The notes under the pieces: generated by a model
Told to the model about the DNA's origin: nothing
The model's database searches: none
Seen by the model: only the letters and a program-made list of their open reading frames with translations
Translations under genes and position numbers: made by a program
Part shown: positions 35,826-45,243 of the stretch, in pieces
Layout of the letters: each line of letters starts with the position of its first letter
Position numbering within the stretch: the stretch's first letter is position 1
NCBI GenBank assembly: GCA_013153635.1
Contig: JAADDZ010000006.1
Coordinates: forward strand, 20,490 to 84,489
Source of the DNA: Aquificota bacterium
Lineage (GTDB): Bacteria; Aquificota; Aquificia; Aquificales; Hydrogenothermaceae
Direction of reading: 5' to 3'
Length of the DNA: 64,000 nucleotides

Positions 35826-36008
35826 TTAGACAACCTCTATAACCTCTTTATCTTTGTAGTACCCACAATGAGGACAAACTTTGTGAGGTGGTTTAGGTTG
35901 GCTACATTCAGGACATAAAGAGTATCCGGGGATAGATAGTTTTTTCATCCATTGAGCCTTTCTCATTGCTGTTTTTGCTTTTGATTTTTTTCTTTTTGGA
36001 ACAGCCAT
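35826..36008 (-). CDS. rpmF: 50S ribosomal protein L32
   Basis: A 60-residue ribosomal protein with an N-terminal MAVPKRKKSKAKTAMRK motif and a zinc ribbon, Cys32-X2-Cys35 and Cys45-X2-Cys48 (LCPECSQ..HKVCPHCGYY). The cysteine-plus form is retained, so this is the zinc-binding paralogue type. ATG start after GGAGG. Between yceD and plsX in the conserved cluster. Confidence 0.97.
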   Translation of the reverse strand: MAVPKRKKSKAKTAMRKAQWMKKLSIPGYSLCPECSQPKPPHKVCPHCGYYKDKEVIEVV

Positions 36009-36081
36009 ATATGTACAACCTCCTTCTTTCGTTGAATAAACAAACTATAATTATATCAGATTTGTTTCTTTTTTCTAAGTG

Positions 36082-36621
36082 TTACTTTTTGTCAAGTAGA
36101 TGTTTTAACTGGGAGAAGGGAGACATCTCTCTTTTTTGTTTTTCTTCACAGTTACATGGATTTTCATTCTTATTATTTCCACAGACTTGGCATATACCTT
36201 TGCAATTTTCACTACATAGAGGCTTCATAGGTGTTTGGACTATTATCTCTTCTCTTACTAGATTGTTCACATTAAACTGTTCTTCATTTTCTAGGTATTC
36301 TACGTTTAAATCTTTTTCTTTCAGTTCTTGGGTGTTTTTTCTCTTTTTAGAGAGAACCACACTACTAGAGCCTACCAAGTCCATATTAAAAGGTTCGAGG
36401 CATCTACTACATTCTACCTGTATGTCACTGTTTATATCCAAGGAGACTATATAGTCTCCCTTGTCTTTTATTATGTAAAGGTTTATATCTACATCGTTAC
36501 CTGTGGAACTATACTCCTGTGGTAAATCGAGGCTTTCAAAAGGTAACTTTGCACTTTTTTGTATAAAGTTTTCATGTTTTAATTCTTCTTTTAAGTTTAA
36601 TATGTACTGTTTTTTTCTCAT
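36082..36621 (-). CDS. yceD: YceD/DUF177-family protein
   Basis: A 179-residue protein of the YceD family that precedes rpmF in most bacteria; in plants the homologue is needed for 23S rRNA accumulation. The conserved VECSRCLEPFNMDL motif is at about 100-113 and a C-terminal CSENCKGICQVCGNNKNENPC-like cysteine cluster probably binds zinc. First gene of the yceD-rpmF-plsX-fabH unit, with a 73-base gap to rpmF. ATG start after AAGGTGA. Identification rests on the motif and its position. Confidence 0.92.
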   Translation of the reverse strand: MRKKQYILNLKEELKHENFIQKSAKLPFESLDLPQEYSSTGNDVDINLYIIKDKGDYIVSLDINSDIQVECSRCLEPFNMDLVGSSSVVLSKKRKNTQELKEKDLNVEYLENEEQFNVNNLVREEIIVQTPMKPLCSENCKGICQVCGNNKNENPCNCEEKQKREMSPFSQLKHLLDKK

Positions 36622-36680
36622 GATTATTCACCTTATTTGTTTTGAATTTCGGCTTTAATTTATGCAAAAAATGTCTGTCT

Positions 36681-37412
36681 TCAATTTTTATATCTATAGT
36701 ATTCTTGTGGTATTAGTTCAATTATTTTCTTTACTGCATCGTTTAACATAACCATAATCGCTTTTTCCATAGGTGTGTTTTTGTATTTAGATAACCCAAC
36801 TCCTAAAGGTATGTGTAATATACCGCCAATGATAGCTCCCACATTAAAGCTTGATGCTTTCCCTTCTACAATGGTTGAATTTATGATTCTTCCTGTTCTT
36901 ACATCTATAAGTCTTATGTTCATAGCTATGTACGCTTCTTTTATTTTTCCTGTTACTCCTCCGATTAGAGGAACTTTTCTTATAAAACCTCCTATAGTTC
37001 CGCCTATACCTTCAGCATTTGGTTCAAAAGCGATAATAGAACCTACTACTAGTATATCTGCTCCTTCCATTAGACCTTTCTGTGGGGCTTTTTCTTTTTG
37101 TATATAACCACTTTCGGCTAAGCTCATCTCTTTTTTTATAGCTTCTAGACCTTCGGTTCTCTCTAAAACTATGAATCTACCAGTTTTTACTAGAGCGTCT
37201 ATTAACATATCTCTTATCCCTTCTCCTATTCTTCCGTAACATTTTGCGGCTTTGCATTCAAAAGATGCTACTGCGATTCTTGCTTTTGGTCCTTCGTATT
37301 TTACTATCTCGTTTACAGATTTTTCTGTAGTAGATATAGATGTAGTTTGGACTTCTGCACAACCAGCTATAAATAGATAAGCACTTATAAAGATAAAAAT
37401 AAATTTTTTCAT
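36681..37412 (-). CDS. CsgG-family outer-membrane lipoprotein
   Basis: A 243-residue protein with lipobox FIAGC (Cys18) and a CsgG/HfaB-type domain: RIAVASFECKA, IGEGIRDMLIDALVKTGRFIVLER, GADILVVGSIIAFEP, and IRLIDVRTGRIINSTIVEGKA. CsgG forms the curli secretion pore, but many CsgG-fold proteins serve other envelope roles and no other curli genes are here. The gene is alone between yceD and dcd. ATG start after AGGAGGA. Pore formation is plausible, substrate unknown. Confidence 0.85.
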   Translation of the reverse strand: MKKFIFIFISAYLFIAGCAEVQTTSISTTEKSVNEIVKYEGPKARIAVASFECKAAKCYGRIGEGIRDMLIDALVKTGRFIVLERTEGLEAIKKEMSLAESGYIQKEKAPQKGLMEGADILVVGSIIAFEPNAEGIGGTIGGFIRKVPLIGGVTGKIKEAYIAMNIRLIDVRTGRIINSTIVEGKASSFNVGAIIGGILHIPLGVGLSKYKNTPMEKAIMVMLNDAVKKIIELIPQEYYRYKN

Positions 37413-37510
37413 CTTATCCTCCTTTTTGTGGTGATTCTTTATTTTATGGAATAAAATAATGTAATTAAAATTCTAATTTAAAACCATTATAAATTATTGG
37501 GGTCAAGCAG

Positions 37511-38050
37511 ATGATACTAAATGATAAAACATTGAAAGATTTGATTAAAGAAAAAGAGCTAATTATAGAACCTTTAGATAATATACAGATACAAGCTTCT
37601 TCAGTTGATTTAAGACTTGGGAATGAGTTCCTTGTGTATAAGGGAAATATTGGTATTATTGATGTTAGGAGCATAAATTTAAATAATATGATAGAGAAAA
37701 AGAAGGTAGATGATTTTTTTGTTATAAATCCAAAGGAGTTTGTTTTGGCAACAACTTTAGAGTATGTAAAACTGCCAGATGATATTACCGCTTTTGTAGA
37801 GGGGAGGTCTTCTTTAGGTAGATTAGGATTATTTATAGAAAATGCTGGCTGGGTTGATGCAGGTTTTGAAGGTAATATAACGTTGGAATTCTTTAACGCT
37901 AATCATGTACCGATAAAGATATATCCGGGTATGCGTATCTGTCAGCTTGTTTTTGCAAAGATGGTACAAAAAGCCCAAAATCCATATAGAGGAAAATATT
38001 TTGGGCAAAGGGGAACAACTATGTCCAAGATATATATGGACAAATATTAG
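37511..38050 (+). CDS. dcd: dCTP deaminase
   Basis: Deaminates dCTP to dUTP, the main source of dTMP precursors, 179 residues. Family motifs are ASSVDLRLGNEFLVY, EGRSSLGRLGLF, and NAGWVDAGFEGNITLEFFN, which contains the catalytic Glu. Monofunctional Dcd and bifunctional dCTP deaminase/dUTPase differ by one residue here, which I do not assign. ATG start, with a weak upstream ribosome-binding site. The next gene begins 16 bases after the stop, so an operon is likely. Confidence 0.95.
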   Translation: MILNDKTLKDLIKEKELIIEPLDNIQIQASSVDLRLGNEFLVYKGNIGIIDVRSINLNNMIEKKKVDDFFVINPKEFVLATTLEYVKLPDDITAFVEGRSSLGRLGLFIENAGWVDAGFEGNITLEFFNANHVPIKIYPGMRICQLVFAKMVQKAQNPYRGKYFGQRGTTMSKIYMDKY

Positions 38051-38066
38051 AAAGAGAGGGAATGTT

Positions 38067-39734
38067 ATGAAAAAGCTGTTATTTTTAGGAATATTAACGT
38101 CGGCGTTTGTTTTTTCTTCAGGTTTTGATTGTAATCTTGATGACAGCAATAACGATAATGGTACAGATACGGTAGAAGAAGAGGTACAATCTTCTTATCT
38201 GTTTTACAAAACAGACCTGAATCAATATTTTGTGGTAGACCCAAACAACCCTTTACCTGTGCAGGTTGAAGAGAATATAACAGATAACTCTCTTCAGCTA
38301 ATTGCTGGTGGTGATTTTGAAGATGAGAAGATAAAAAATATCCAAAATCAGTATGTAGTTTACATTAAAAATGGAAAAATCTATAAGATAGACTTAAGTA
38401 TAAATTCTGACCTAGCTCCTGAAAGGGTATCATCTGAAGATGATGTAGATTTTGTATGTGAGTCTAAAGGTTTTACAGATTTTCTTCTTAATAGAAAATC
38501 TGCTTATCTGTATAAAGTAGCTGATAATCTTTCTGACTGTGAAGATGATTATGATTGGTATTATGTTTATCTGGATATGTCTTTAGATGATAACCCAGTT
38601 AAAATAGGAGAGAAAGATATAATTATGCCTCTTTATGATAGGGATAGTGGGACTATCGTTGGGTGGCTGATAAGAGATGGAGATAATCTAAGGTATTGTG
38701 ATGAAGAGTTTGACGATTGTGATAAGGTTAAATACCTTGAGGATAACTTAGATGAAGATTATTTACCAAATATAAAATATTTAGGCTCTTTTACATATGT
38801 AGAAGAAGGAAATGAAGGAGGTCTTTTTAATAAAGACCTATTTGTGGTCAAAGATAGATTGTATCTATTTATTTACAATATAAACCAAACAGAAGAGGCA
38901 GTGTTCTTTGAGATACCTTCTTACCAATTCAGATATGATTATGAAAATATAGTACACCATCAAGAAGGAAACACTATCTATTTCACAGATGGCGGAAGAA
39001 TAATAAAAGTAGATATAAAAGAGATAGAAGATGACAAAGTTATAGAGATAGTTGCCGAAGTTGGTAACGCAAGGATAAAAGATTTTGTGATAACAGATAA
39101 CAGAATAGTTTTTGTTGCTAGCATCGAAAATCCAGATTTAGGAGATATAGATGCCCTTTATTCTGTGAAAAAAGATGGAGAAGATTTAAAGACTCTCATT
39201 CCTATATTAGGAGATAGGATAAGAACAATAGATATTGTTACCGCCTCTTCAGATAAAGTTTACTACAACGTAAAAGAAACATTACTTATTAATAACGAGC
39301 AAAGGACTATAGCAGGATACCTAAAGGACGATGATATTGCTACGATAAAGGAGTTTGAGTATGCGTATTGGGGGGGAGGTACATACTTGAAAGATGTTGA
39401 AGTTTTTAAACAACCAAGATTGTACAGAATATTGAAAATAGAGCAATGTGTTCACGGTGATGATTGTGCAAATAACGGAGCTATTTTCTCTTTTGAGGTG
39501 GAAGATTATAACAATCAGATTTCTATAGGGTTTGTACCTCTTGATATAAAAACTCATGAAGTTATGTATGGTTTTGGAAGTGTTCAGTTAGGAACTGGAT
39601 ACACTCAAGATTTAAAAGGAGATATTTTTTATCTAGATGTACAAGATGAGGATTCTCTATTGAGACTAACAAATAGCCCAAGTACTGATGAAAAAGCGGT
39701 TAGAATAGAAACAATCCCGTTTATTCTTAATTAA
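38067..39734 (+). CDS. secreted acidic protein, probable beta-propeller, unknown function
   Basis: A 555-residue protein from ATG 38067, chosen because GAGAGGG precedes it and a signal peptide follows at once (MKKLLFLGILTSAFVFSSG); the frame extends into dcd but has no start there. The mature chain is rich in Asp and Glu and begins with DCNLDDSNNDNGTD. Repeated strand patterns such as VVYIKNGKIYKIDL, NTIYFTDGGRIIKVDI and IDALYSVKKDG suggest a WD40/PQQ-like propeller of 5-7 blades. The cysteine of DCN does not fit a lipobox (Asp at -1). Acidic, Ca-binding-like surface. It overlaps the converging radical SAM gene by 8 bases. Confidence 0.6.
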   Translation: MKKLLFLGILTSAFVFSSGFDCNLDDSNNDNGTDTVEEEVQSSYLFYKTDLNQYFVVDPNNPLPVQVEENITDNSLQLIAGGDFEDEKIKNIQNQYVVYIKNGKIYKIDLSINSDLAPERVSSEDDVDFVCESKGFTDFLLNRKSAYLYKVADNLSDCEDDYDWYYVYLDMSLDDNPVKIGEKDIIMPLYDRDSGTIVGWLIRDGDNLRYCDEEFDDCDKVKYLEDNLDEDYLPNIKYLGSFTYVEEGNEGGLFNKDLFVVKDRLYLFIYNINQTEEAVFFEIPSYQFRYDYENIVHHQEGNTIYFTDGGRIIKVDIKEIEDDKVIEIVAEVGNARIKDFVITDNRIVFVASIENPDLGDIDALYSVKKDGEDLKTLIPILGDRIRTIDIVTASSDKVYYNVKETLLINNEQRTIAGYLKDDDIATIKEFEYAYWGGGTYLKDVEVFKQPRLYRILKIEQCVHGDDCANNGAIFSFEVEDYNNQISIGFVPLDIKTHEVMYGFGSVQLGTGYTQDLKGDIFYLDVQDEDSLLRLTNSPSTDEKAVRIETIPFILN

Positions 39735-40635
39735 CACACATAAAAACGATATTGCCTATCTTTTTTTCTTTTAAAAGACCTCTCTTTTTGAGGTCTTTTA
39801 ATTTGTTTATAGTACCTATATCAAAAAGCTCTAATATATCTTCTTTAGGTAGAGGTCTTAATTTTAGAGTTTTTAAGAGGTCTTTTTCATCTAGGCTGAA
39901 TTTCTTTAAATTAGACTGTTTTCTTTTTATAACAAAAACATTTAATCCATAGAAATATTCTGCTAATTCTTCGAGCTTTTGGCTTGACACAGCATCTACA
40001 TTATAGGCAGGTGGTCTATCTATCGTTCCAATATCTACTCTATCTGGTTTTATCTCTCTTAGGATTTGGGCTATATTCTTTATCTCTTCTATATCATCAT
40101 TAATATTTTTAACTATAAGAACCTCTATAATAAGCTCTCCATTGAAAATCTTCCTAAAAGATTTAATACCTGAAATTATCTGTGTTATAGATATATTTTT
40201 TAATGGTCTATCTACTTTTTTAAATATAGTATCAGATACAGCGTCCACAGAGAGTTTTACCATATCTAATTTAGATAGAGTTTTTCTTATTTTTGGGTTT
40301 GGGATAGTTGAAGCGTTAGATAGTATTAGAGTTTTTGAGCTTTTTTTTATTGAATTTAGCAAATCTATAAGGGTATCCAACTTTGTATAAAGGGTAGGTT
40401 CTCCGTTTGCTGTGATAGTTATAACATCAGGATATGGATTTTTAGAGAAGAATTCTTTTAGTTCTTGGATTATCTCTTTTGGAGATGGTTCGTTTTGGAT
40501 ATAGTCTGTTTTTTTCCCTTTTTCTAGTTCACAGTACAGACAGTCAAAATTACAGCTTTTTATCTTAGGAGATAAATCTATTCCAACAGATACTCCAAAT
40601 CTTCTAGATTTAACTGGTCCAAATATATATCTCAT
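39727..40635 (-). CDS. radical SAM protein (COG0731-like)
   Basis: A 302-residue radical SAM enzyme with the cluster motif Cys28-X3-Cys32-X2-Cys35 in SCNFDCLYCELEKG. The opening is YIFGPVKSRRFGVSVGIDL, SAM-binding residues are in ITANGEPTLYTKL, and a conserved LSVDAVSDTIFKKVDRP follows. This matches a widespread group of uncharacterised Fe-S oxidoreductases related to tRNA wybutosine enzymes. A C-terminal winged-helix-like tail (LELFDIGTINKLKDLKKRGLL) may bind nucleic acid. ATG start. Function unknown. Confidence 0.85.
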   Translation of the reverse strand: MRYIFGPVKSRRFGVSVGIDLSPKIKSCNFDCLYCELEKGKKTDYIQNEPSPKEIIQELKEFFSKNPYPDVITITANGEPTLYTKLDTLIDLLNSIKKSSKTLILSNASTIPNPKIRKTLSKLDMVKLSVDAVSDTIFKKVDRPLKNISITQIISGIKSFRKIFNGELIIEVLIVKNINDDIEEIKNIAQILREIKPDRVDIGTIDRPPAYNVDAVSSQKLEELAEYFYGLNVFVIKRKQSNLKKFSLDEKDLLKTLKLRPLPKEDILELFDIGTINKLKDLKKRGLLKEKKIGNIVFMCVN

Positions 40636-40701
40636 GTATATTTCCTAACTTAATTTTGCTTTTAAAGTTAGATGGTTTATAAGATTTTGCAAATTTTGAT
40701 A

Positions 40702-40728
40702 TAAAAAGAGAGCCTCTTTAGAGGCTCT
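40702..40728 (-). terminator. intrinsic terminator of the RND operon
   Basis: Perfect eight-base-pair stem AGAGCCTC/GAGGCTCT with a four-base loop, followed on the minus strand by CTTTTT. It begins 8 bases after the stop of the RND permease. Confidence 0.9.
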
Positions 40729-40735
40729 TTAGGTA

Positions 40736-43700
40736 CTATTGTTCTTCTTCACCTTTTTCTTTTTTTATCATGTCTTCTAGTTCTTTGATTCTCTCTTCTA
40801 GTTCTTTGATTCTTTCTACTTCTGGTTTTTCTTCTTCAGGTTTAGCTTCTAGTGGAACTGCTGGCATCATGTTCAATGCTCTTTCTCTTTCCATCATGTA
40901 GTAAAGCACCGGTATAGCTACTATAGTAAGAAGAGTAGATGCAAAAGTCCCAAATATGAGAGATATAGCAAGTCCATTGAATATTGGGTCAAAGATAATA
41001 ACAAAAGCTCCAACTATTAAAGCTCCAGCTGTTAAAAGTATTGGTCTTGTTCTTATGATTCCAGCTTCTAATAGAGCCTGTTCTACAGAGTAACCTTCTT
41101 TTAGTTTCTCTTCTGCAAATTCTACTATAAGGATTGAGTTTCTAAGGATTATCCCAGCTAACGCTATAAATCCTATCATAGAGGTTGCTGTAAAGAACGC
41201 CCCCATTAACCAGTGTCCCGGAACGATACCAACTAATGTAAATGGGATTGGTGACATTAGAACTAATGGTGCGCTAAACGATTTAAACCAACCAACAAGT
41301 AGTACATAAAGACCTACTAAGGCTAAAGCAAAGGCAATACCCATGTCTCTGAAAGTTTCGTAAGTAATCTGCCACTCTCCGTCCCATTTTAAGAAATATC
41401 TGTCGACAAAGGTTGGTACGCTTGTAAGTAGATGTTTTATACCTTTTCCGTCTGGAGTCTCTAGATTTTTTATTGTGTCCCACAGGTCTATAATTGGATA
41501 AACTGGACTACCGTAAGACTCGTCAACATTAGCTATAACGTATACGACTCCTTGGAGATTCTTTCTATATATATCTTTTTCTGTATTTTTTTCATCTATG
41601 AAAATTAAACTTCTAAGAGGGATAAGAGTTCCTTTTGGAGTGAGAACTTTTAGAGAGAGTATCTTTTCTAATGAGTTTCTAAACTCTTCCTCTAGTCTAA
41701 CAACTATCTCTATTGGGTATATGCTGTCGTATCTATGTACTAGACCAATTGGGTCTTCTGCAAGGGCTAATCTAAGTAATTTAACAAGCATATCTTCAGT
41801 AAAACCGTATCTTTTTGCCATTCTACTGTTTATTCGAACAGTGTATTCCCTTTGAGGGTGATTGTCATATATCCCAACATCAACTATACCCGGAGTTTTC
41901 TCAAAAATGTCTCTTATTTTATAAGCTAGTAATAGTCTACCTTCTAGTTCTGGTCCATATATTTCAGCGACTATAGGAGATAATACTGGAGGACCTGGTG
42001 GAGGTTCTACGATAGCTATGTATTTAGCACCATATTTTTTTGCTATTTTTGCTATTGAAGGTCTTATCCTTTCTGCTATTTCGTGAGACTGCTGTTCTCT
42101 ATGGTACTTACCTACAAGGTTTATCTTTATCATAGCTTGGTTTTTACCTTCTCTTAGGTAGTAGTGTCGCACCAATCCATTAAAGTCAAATGGTGCAGGA
42201 GTACCTACATATAAGACGTAATTTTCTACCTCTTTTACAGTTCTAATGTAAGAAGCTATATCTTTTACTACATCGTAGGTGCCTTGTAACGTAGTACCTT
42301 CTGGCATGTCAAGTACAACAAATAGTTCACTTTTGTTATCGTAAGGTAGCATTTTGACTAGAACTGTCCTGCTTACGAGAAGCCCAACAGATACTATCAT
42401 CAGTATAGCTATAAACCCAAGGAATATCCATCTTTTTAGACGGCTTTCAAATAGTGGGAGATAGATTTTTTCTAACAGCAATGCGATTATTCCTGCTCTT
42501 GCCTCGTACTCCTTTGCTGTTTCTTCAGAAGAGGCTGTTTTGTAAACATTTTTTAGTAGTCTCAAAGCCATATAAGGGGTTAATATAAAAGCAACTATCA
42601 TCGAGAAAAACATCGCTACTGAAGCATTAATAGGTATCGGTCTCATGTAAGGACCCATCATTCCAGTTACGAAAGCCATAGGCATAAGAGCAACGATAAC
42701 TGTGAAAGTTGCAAGTATAGTTGGGTTTCCTACTTCATCAGTAGCTTTTATTGCCGCTAGTTCTGGGTCATCTTCTTTTCCTTCTTCAAACCATCTATGA
42801 ATATTCTCTATAACTACTATAGCGTCATCAACTAAGATACCAATTGCAAAGATTAGAGCAAACAATGTAACCCTGTTTAGGGTAAAGCCATACATCTCAC
42901 TTAGGAATAGAGCTATAGATAAAGTAGTAGGAACTGTAAAGGCTATGATAATTGCTTCTTTCCACCCAAGAGCAAAAGCTATCAGTAAAACAACAGAAAA
43001 GGTTGCGATTAGTAAGTGTTCTATTAGTTCTATAGCTTTTTCGTTGGCTGTCTCTCCATAGTTCCTAGTGATTTTTACATGAATGTCGTGAGGTATAACC
43101 TCTCCTTTCATCTCTTCTAGTTTTTCTATAACTTTTTCAGCTATAACAACTGCATTACTTCCTTTTTTCTTTGCTATCGCTATTGTTACTGCATTGTATA
43201 GCCTATTAACGTCTCCTTCTCCTTGAGGTCCCCACCCAAATTGGACGTAGTTATCTATCTCTCCTTCTCCTTCTACTACCGTAGCAACGTCTTTTAGGTA
43301 TATCGGTCTATTGTGGTAAACAGTGACGATAAGATTCTCTATATCTCTTTTGTTTTTAAAGAACTTTCCAGCTCTAAGTTTGAATCTGTAGTTTGTTTTA
43401 TCAAACTCTCCAGCTATGAGAGATACATTTGCAGTTCTTATCGCTTCTACTAATTGAGGTAGGAGAATCTTATAAGCGTTTAACTTTGCAGGGTCAAAGT
43501 ATATGATATATTTTTTGGATTCTGAACCTAGTATAAAAGACCTTGAAACATTCGTCAGTTTTTTTACTTCGTCTTCGACTACTTCTGCGACTCTTCTTAC
43601 TTCATAAGAGGTGTATTTATCACTGTATAAAGTTATGGCTAGTATAGGAACGTCGTTGATTGAGTAATCTTGGACTATTGGGTTAAGAGCTCCCGGGGGC

Positions 43701-44071
43701 ATTTTGTGGTAGTTTGACATGAGTTTACTGTACAGTCTTACAAGAGCATATTCAGGGTCAGTACCAACGAAGAATCGGACAGTAGTCATACCAAAACCTT
43801 CACCTGCATATGAATAAACATATTCAACTCCGGGAATTTCCCACATGAGTTTTTCTAGAGGTTTAACTACTAGCTGATTTATCTCTTGTGCTTCCCCTCC
43901 GGGAAAGGGTACAAGTATATCAATCATAGGAACAACGATTTGAGGTTCTTCTTCTTTTGGAGTAGTTACTACAGCAAATATCCCCAGTAGTATAGCGGTA
44001 AATCCAAGTATTGGAGTTAACTTTGACTTTATAAAGAATTTAGCGATACTTCCTGCTAATCCTAATTTCAT
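40736..44071 (-). CDS. RND efflux transporter permease (complete)
   Basis: Inner-membrane RND pump of 1111 residues with the expected 12 helices and two periplasmic porter halves. The proton-relay motif FAIGILVDDAIVVIENIHR (two Asp in TM4) is at about 410-430. The opening GKLTPILG-type LAGSIAKFFIKSKLTPILGF places it with the large group of uncharacterised RND permeases. It ends in an unusual tail after about residue 1070: proline/glutamate spacer, then KELEERIKELEDMIKK, a heptad coiled coil. Third gene of a tolC-adaptor-pump operon read right to left, 2 bases after the adaptor. Substrate (drug, metal or lipid) unknown. Confidence 0.95.
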   Translation of the reverse strand: MKLGLAGSIAKFFIKSKLTPILGFTAILLGIFAVVTTPKEEEPQIVVPMIDILVPFPGGEAQEINQLVVKPLEKLMWEIPGVEYVYSYAGEGFGMTTVRFFVGTDPEYALVRLYSKLMSNYHKMPPGALNPIVQDYSINDVPILAITLYSDKYTSYEVRRVAEVVEDEVKKLTNVSRSFILGSESKKYIIYFDPAKLNAYKILLPQLVEAIRTANVSLIAGEFDKTNYRFKLRAGKFFKNKRDIENLIVTVYHNRPIYLKDVATVVEGEGEIDNYVQFGWGPQGEGDVNRLYNAVTIAIAKKKGSNAVVIAEKVIEKLEEMKGEVIPHDIHVKITRNYGETANEKAIELIEHLLIATFSVVLLIAFALGWKEAIIIAFTVPTTLSIALFLSEMYGFTLNRVTLFALIFAIGILVDDAIVVIENIHRWFEEGKEDDPELAAIKATDEVGNPTILATFTVIVALMPMAFVTGMMGPYMRPIPINASVAMFFSMIVAFILTPYMALRLLKNVYKTASSEETAKEYEARAGIIALLLEKIYLPLFESRLKRWIFLGFIAILMIVSVGLLVSRTVLVKMLPYDNKSELFVVLDMPEGTTLQGTYDVVKDIASYIRTVKEVENYVLYVGTPAPFDFNGLVRHYYLREGKNQAMIKINLVGKYHREQQSHEIAERIRPSIAKIAKKYGAKYIAIVEPPPGPPVLSPIVAEIYGPELEGRLLLAYKIRDIFEKTPGIVDVGIYDNHPQREYTVRINSRMAKRYGFTEDMLVKLLRLALAEDPIGLVHRYDSIYPIEIVVRLEEEFRNSLEKILSLKVLTPKGTLIPLRSLIFIDEKNTEKDIYRKNLQGVVYVIANVDESYGSPVYPIIDLWDTIKNLETPDGKGIKHLLTSVPTFVDRYFLKWDGEWQITYETFRDMGIAFALALVGLYVLLVGWFKSFSAPLVLMSPIPFTLVGIVPGHWLMGAFFTATSMIGFIALAGIILRNSILIVEFAEEKLKEGYSVEQALLEAGIIRTRPILLTAGALIVGAFVIIFDPIFNGLAISLIFGTFASTLLTIVAIPVLYYMMERERALNMMPAVPLEAKPEEEKPEVERIKELEERIKELEDMIKKEKGEEEQ

Positions 44072-44073
44072 TC

Positions 44074-45243
44074 TTATCCTCCCAATTTACATCCATCACA
44101 GGCTTTTTCTACATTTCTTATTATGATAACGTCACCTTCTTCTAGACCGGCTATTACCTCTACTTCATTTCCATAGTCTTCACCTAATTTTACATAGGTG
44201 AGTCTTATTATATTGTCTGTTCCTACTTTATATACAGCTTTTAGCTGGTTCCATTCTATTACTGCTGATTTAGGAATGATGATTTTTTCTCTTCCTTTGA
44301 TTGTTAGATTCAAAACGCCGTACATTCCAGAGGATAACCCTTGTAATTGAGGGACTTTTACTTTTATAGAGAAACTTCTATTTTTAGGGTCTATGTTTGG
44401 ATTAAGCTCTATTATTTTTCCTTTTACAGTTTTTCCAAGATTTACAATGTGAACTGTTACTTCTTGTCCGTGTTTAACATATGGTAGTAGAGATTCGTCT
44501 AGCTGTGCATAGTATACAAAGTCGGTATTTCCTATGACGAATATGGGATAACCGGGAGTTGCCATATCTCCAACGTCTTTTAATTTTTTTAGGACATAAC
44601 CGTCAAAGGGAGACCTAACTATTGTATATCCTAGCATTACTTTCGCTAATTTTAACTGGGCTCTGACTTGTTTTTCTTTCGCATCTAGTTGTTTTAGTTT
44701 TGCAAGGATAGCATCTAGTTGTGATTTAGCTCCTATCATTTTTGTTTCTATTTCTTCTAGTTGCTGTTTTGATATGGAATTTTGTAAATAAAGGTTTTTG
44801 AATCTTTCGTAGGTTCTTTTTGCAAATCTATATGCTTGTTCTGCGGCTCTTTTTCCAGCTAAGGCTTCTTGTCTTGCTTTTGCGATTTCTTCTAATCCTG
44901 CTTCAGCTTGTTTTATCCTTTGGACTATATCACTGTCATCTAGGATAGCTAAAGTCTGTCCTTTTTTAACAAAATCGCCTTCGTCTACTTCTATCCTTTC
45001 TATTTCAGCCATCACTTTAGTGGCTACTTTTGCATTTTCGTCAGATGTAATCATACCGTCGGCTTGGTACAGCTCTGGAAGTCTCACTGTTTGGATTTTC
45101 ATCGTTTCAACGCCTGTTACTACTTTTATGTATTTTTTCTCTTCTCCGGGAGAGACTTTTTCATGGAAGAACCCTGCCAACCAAAGAACAAAAAAGCTCA
45201 CTGGTATAAAAAAGATTATTAGGAATTTAAGTATTTTCTTCAT
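44074..45243 (-). CDS. RND membrane fusion protein
   Basis: Periplasmic adaptor of 389 residues with an N-terminal anchor (about 5-24), lipoyl half-domain (AKVMAEIERIEVDEGDFVKKGQTLAIL), coiled-coil hairpin of about 90 residues, the matching half (VRSPFDGYVLKKLKDVGDMATPGYPIFVIG), a beta-barrel and a membrane-proximal domain. It joins the RND pump to TolC. Its ATG overlaps the TolC stop codon (45240-45243). It has a CDGC motif close to the C-terminus (EKACDGCKLGG), which is unusual in adaptors and could bind a metal or form a disulfide. Confidence 0.94.
   Translation of the reverse strand: MKKILKFLIIFFIPVSFFVLWLAGFFHEKVSPGEEKKYIKVVTGVETMKIQTVRLPELYQADGMITSDENAKVATKVMAEIERIEVDEGDFVKKGQTLAILDDSDIVQRIKQAEAGLEEIAKARQEALAGKRAAEQAYRFAKRTYERFKNLYLQNSISKQQLEEIETKMIGAKSQLDAILAKLKQLDAKEKQVRAQLKLAKVMLGYTIVRSPFDGYVLKKLKDVGDMATPGYPIFVIGNTDFVYYAQLDESLLPYVKHGQEVTVHIVNLGKTVKGKIIELNPNIDPKNRSFSIKVKVPQLQGLSSGMYGVLNLTIKGREKIIIPKSAVIEWNQLKAVYKVGTDNIIRLTYVKLGEDYGNEVEVIAGLEEGDVIIIRNVEKACDGCKLGG

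Noticed and set aside
37947-38066. Extended N-terminus of the 38067 protein inside dcd
   Set aside because: The extra 40 codons overlap dcd in a different frame and lack a ribosome-binding site, while ATG 38067 has a ribosome-binding site followed by a signal peptide.
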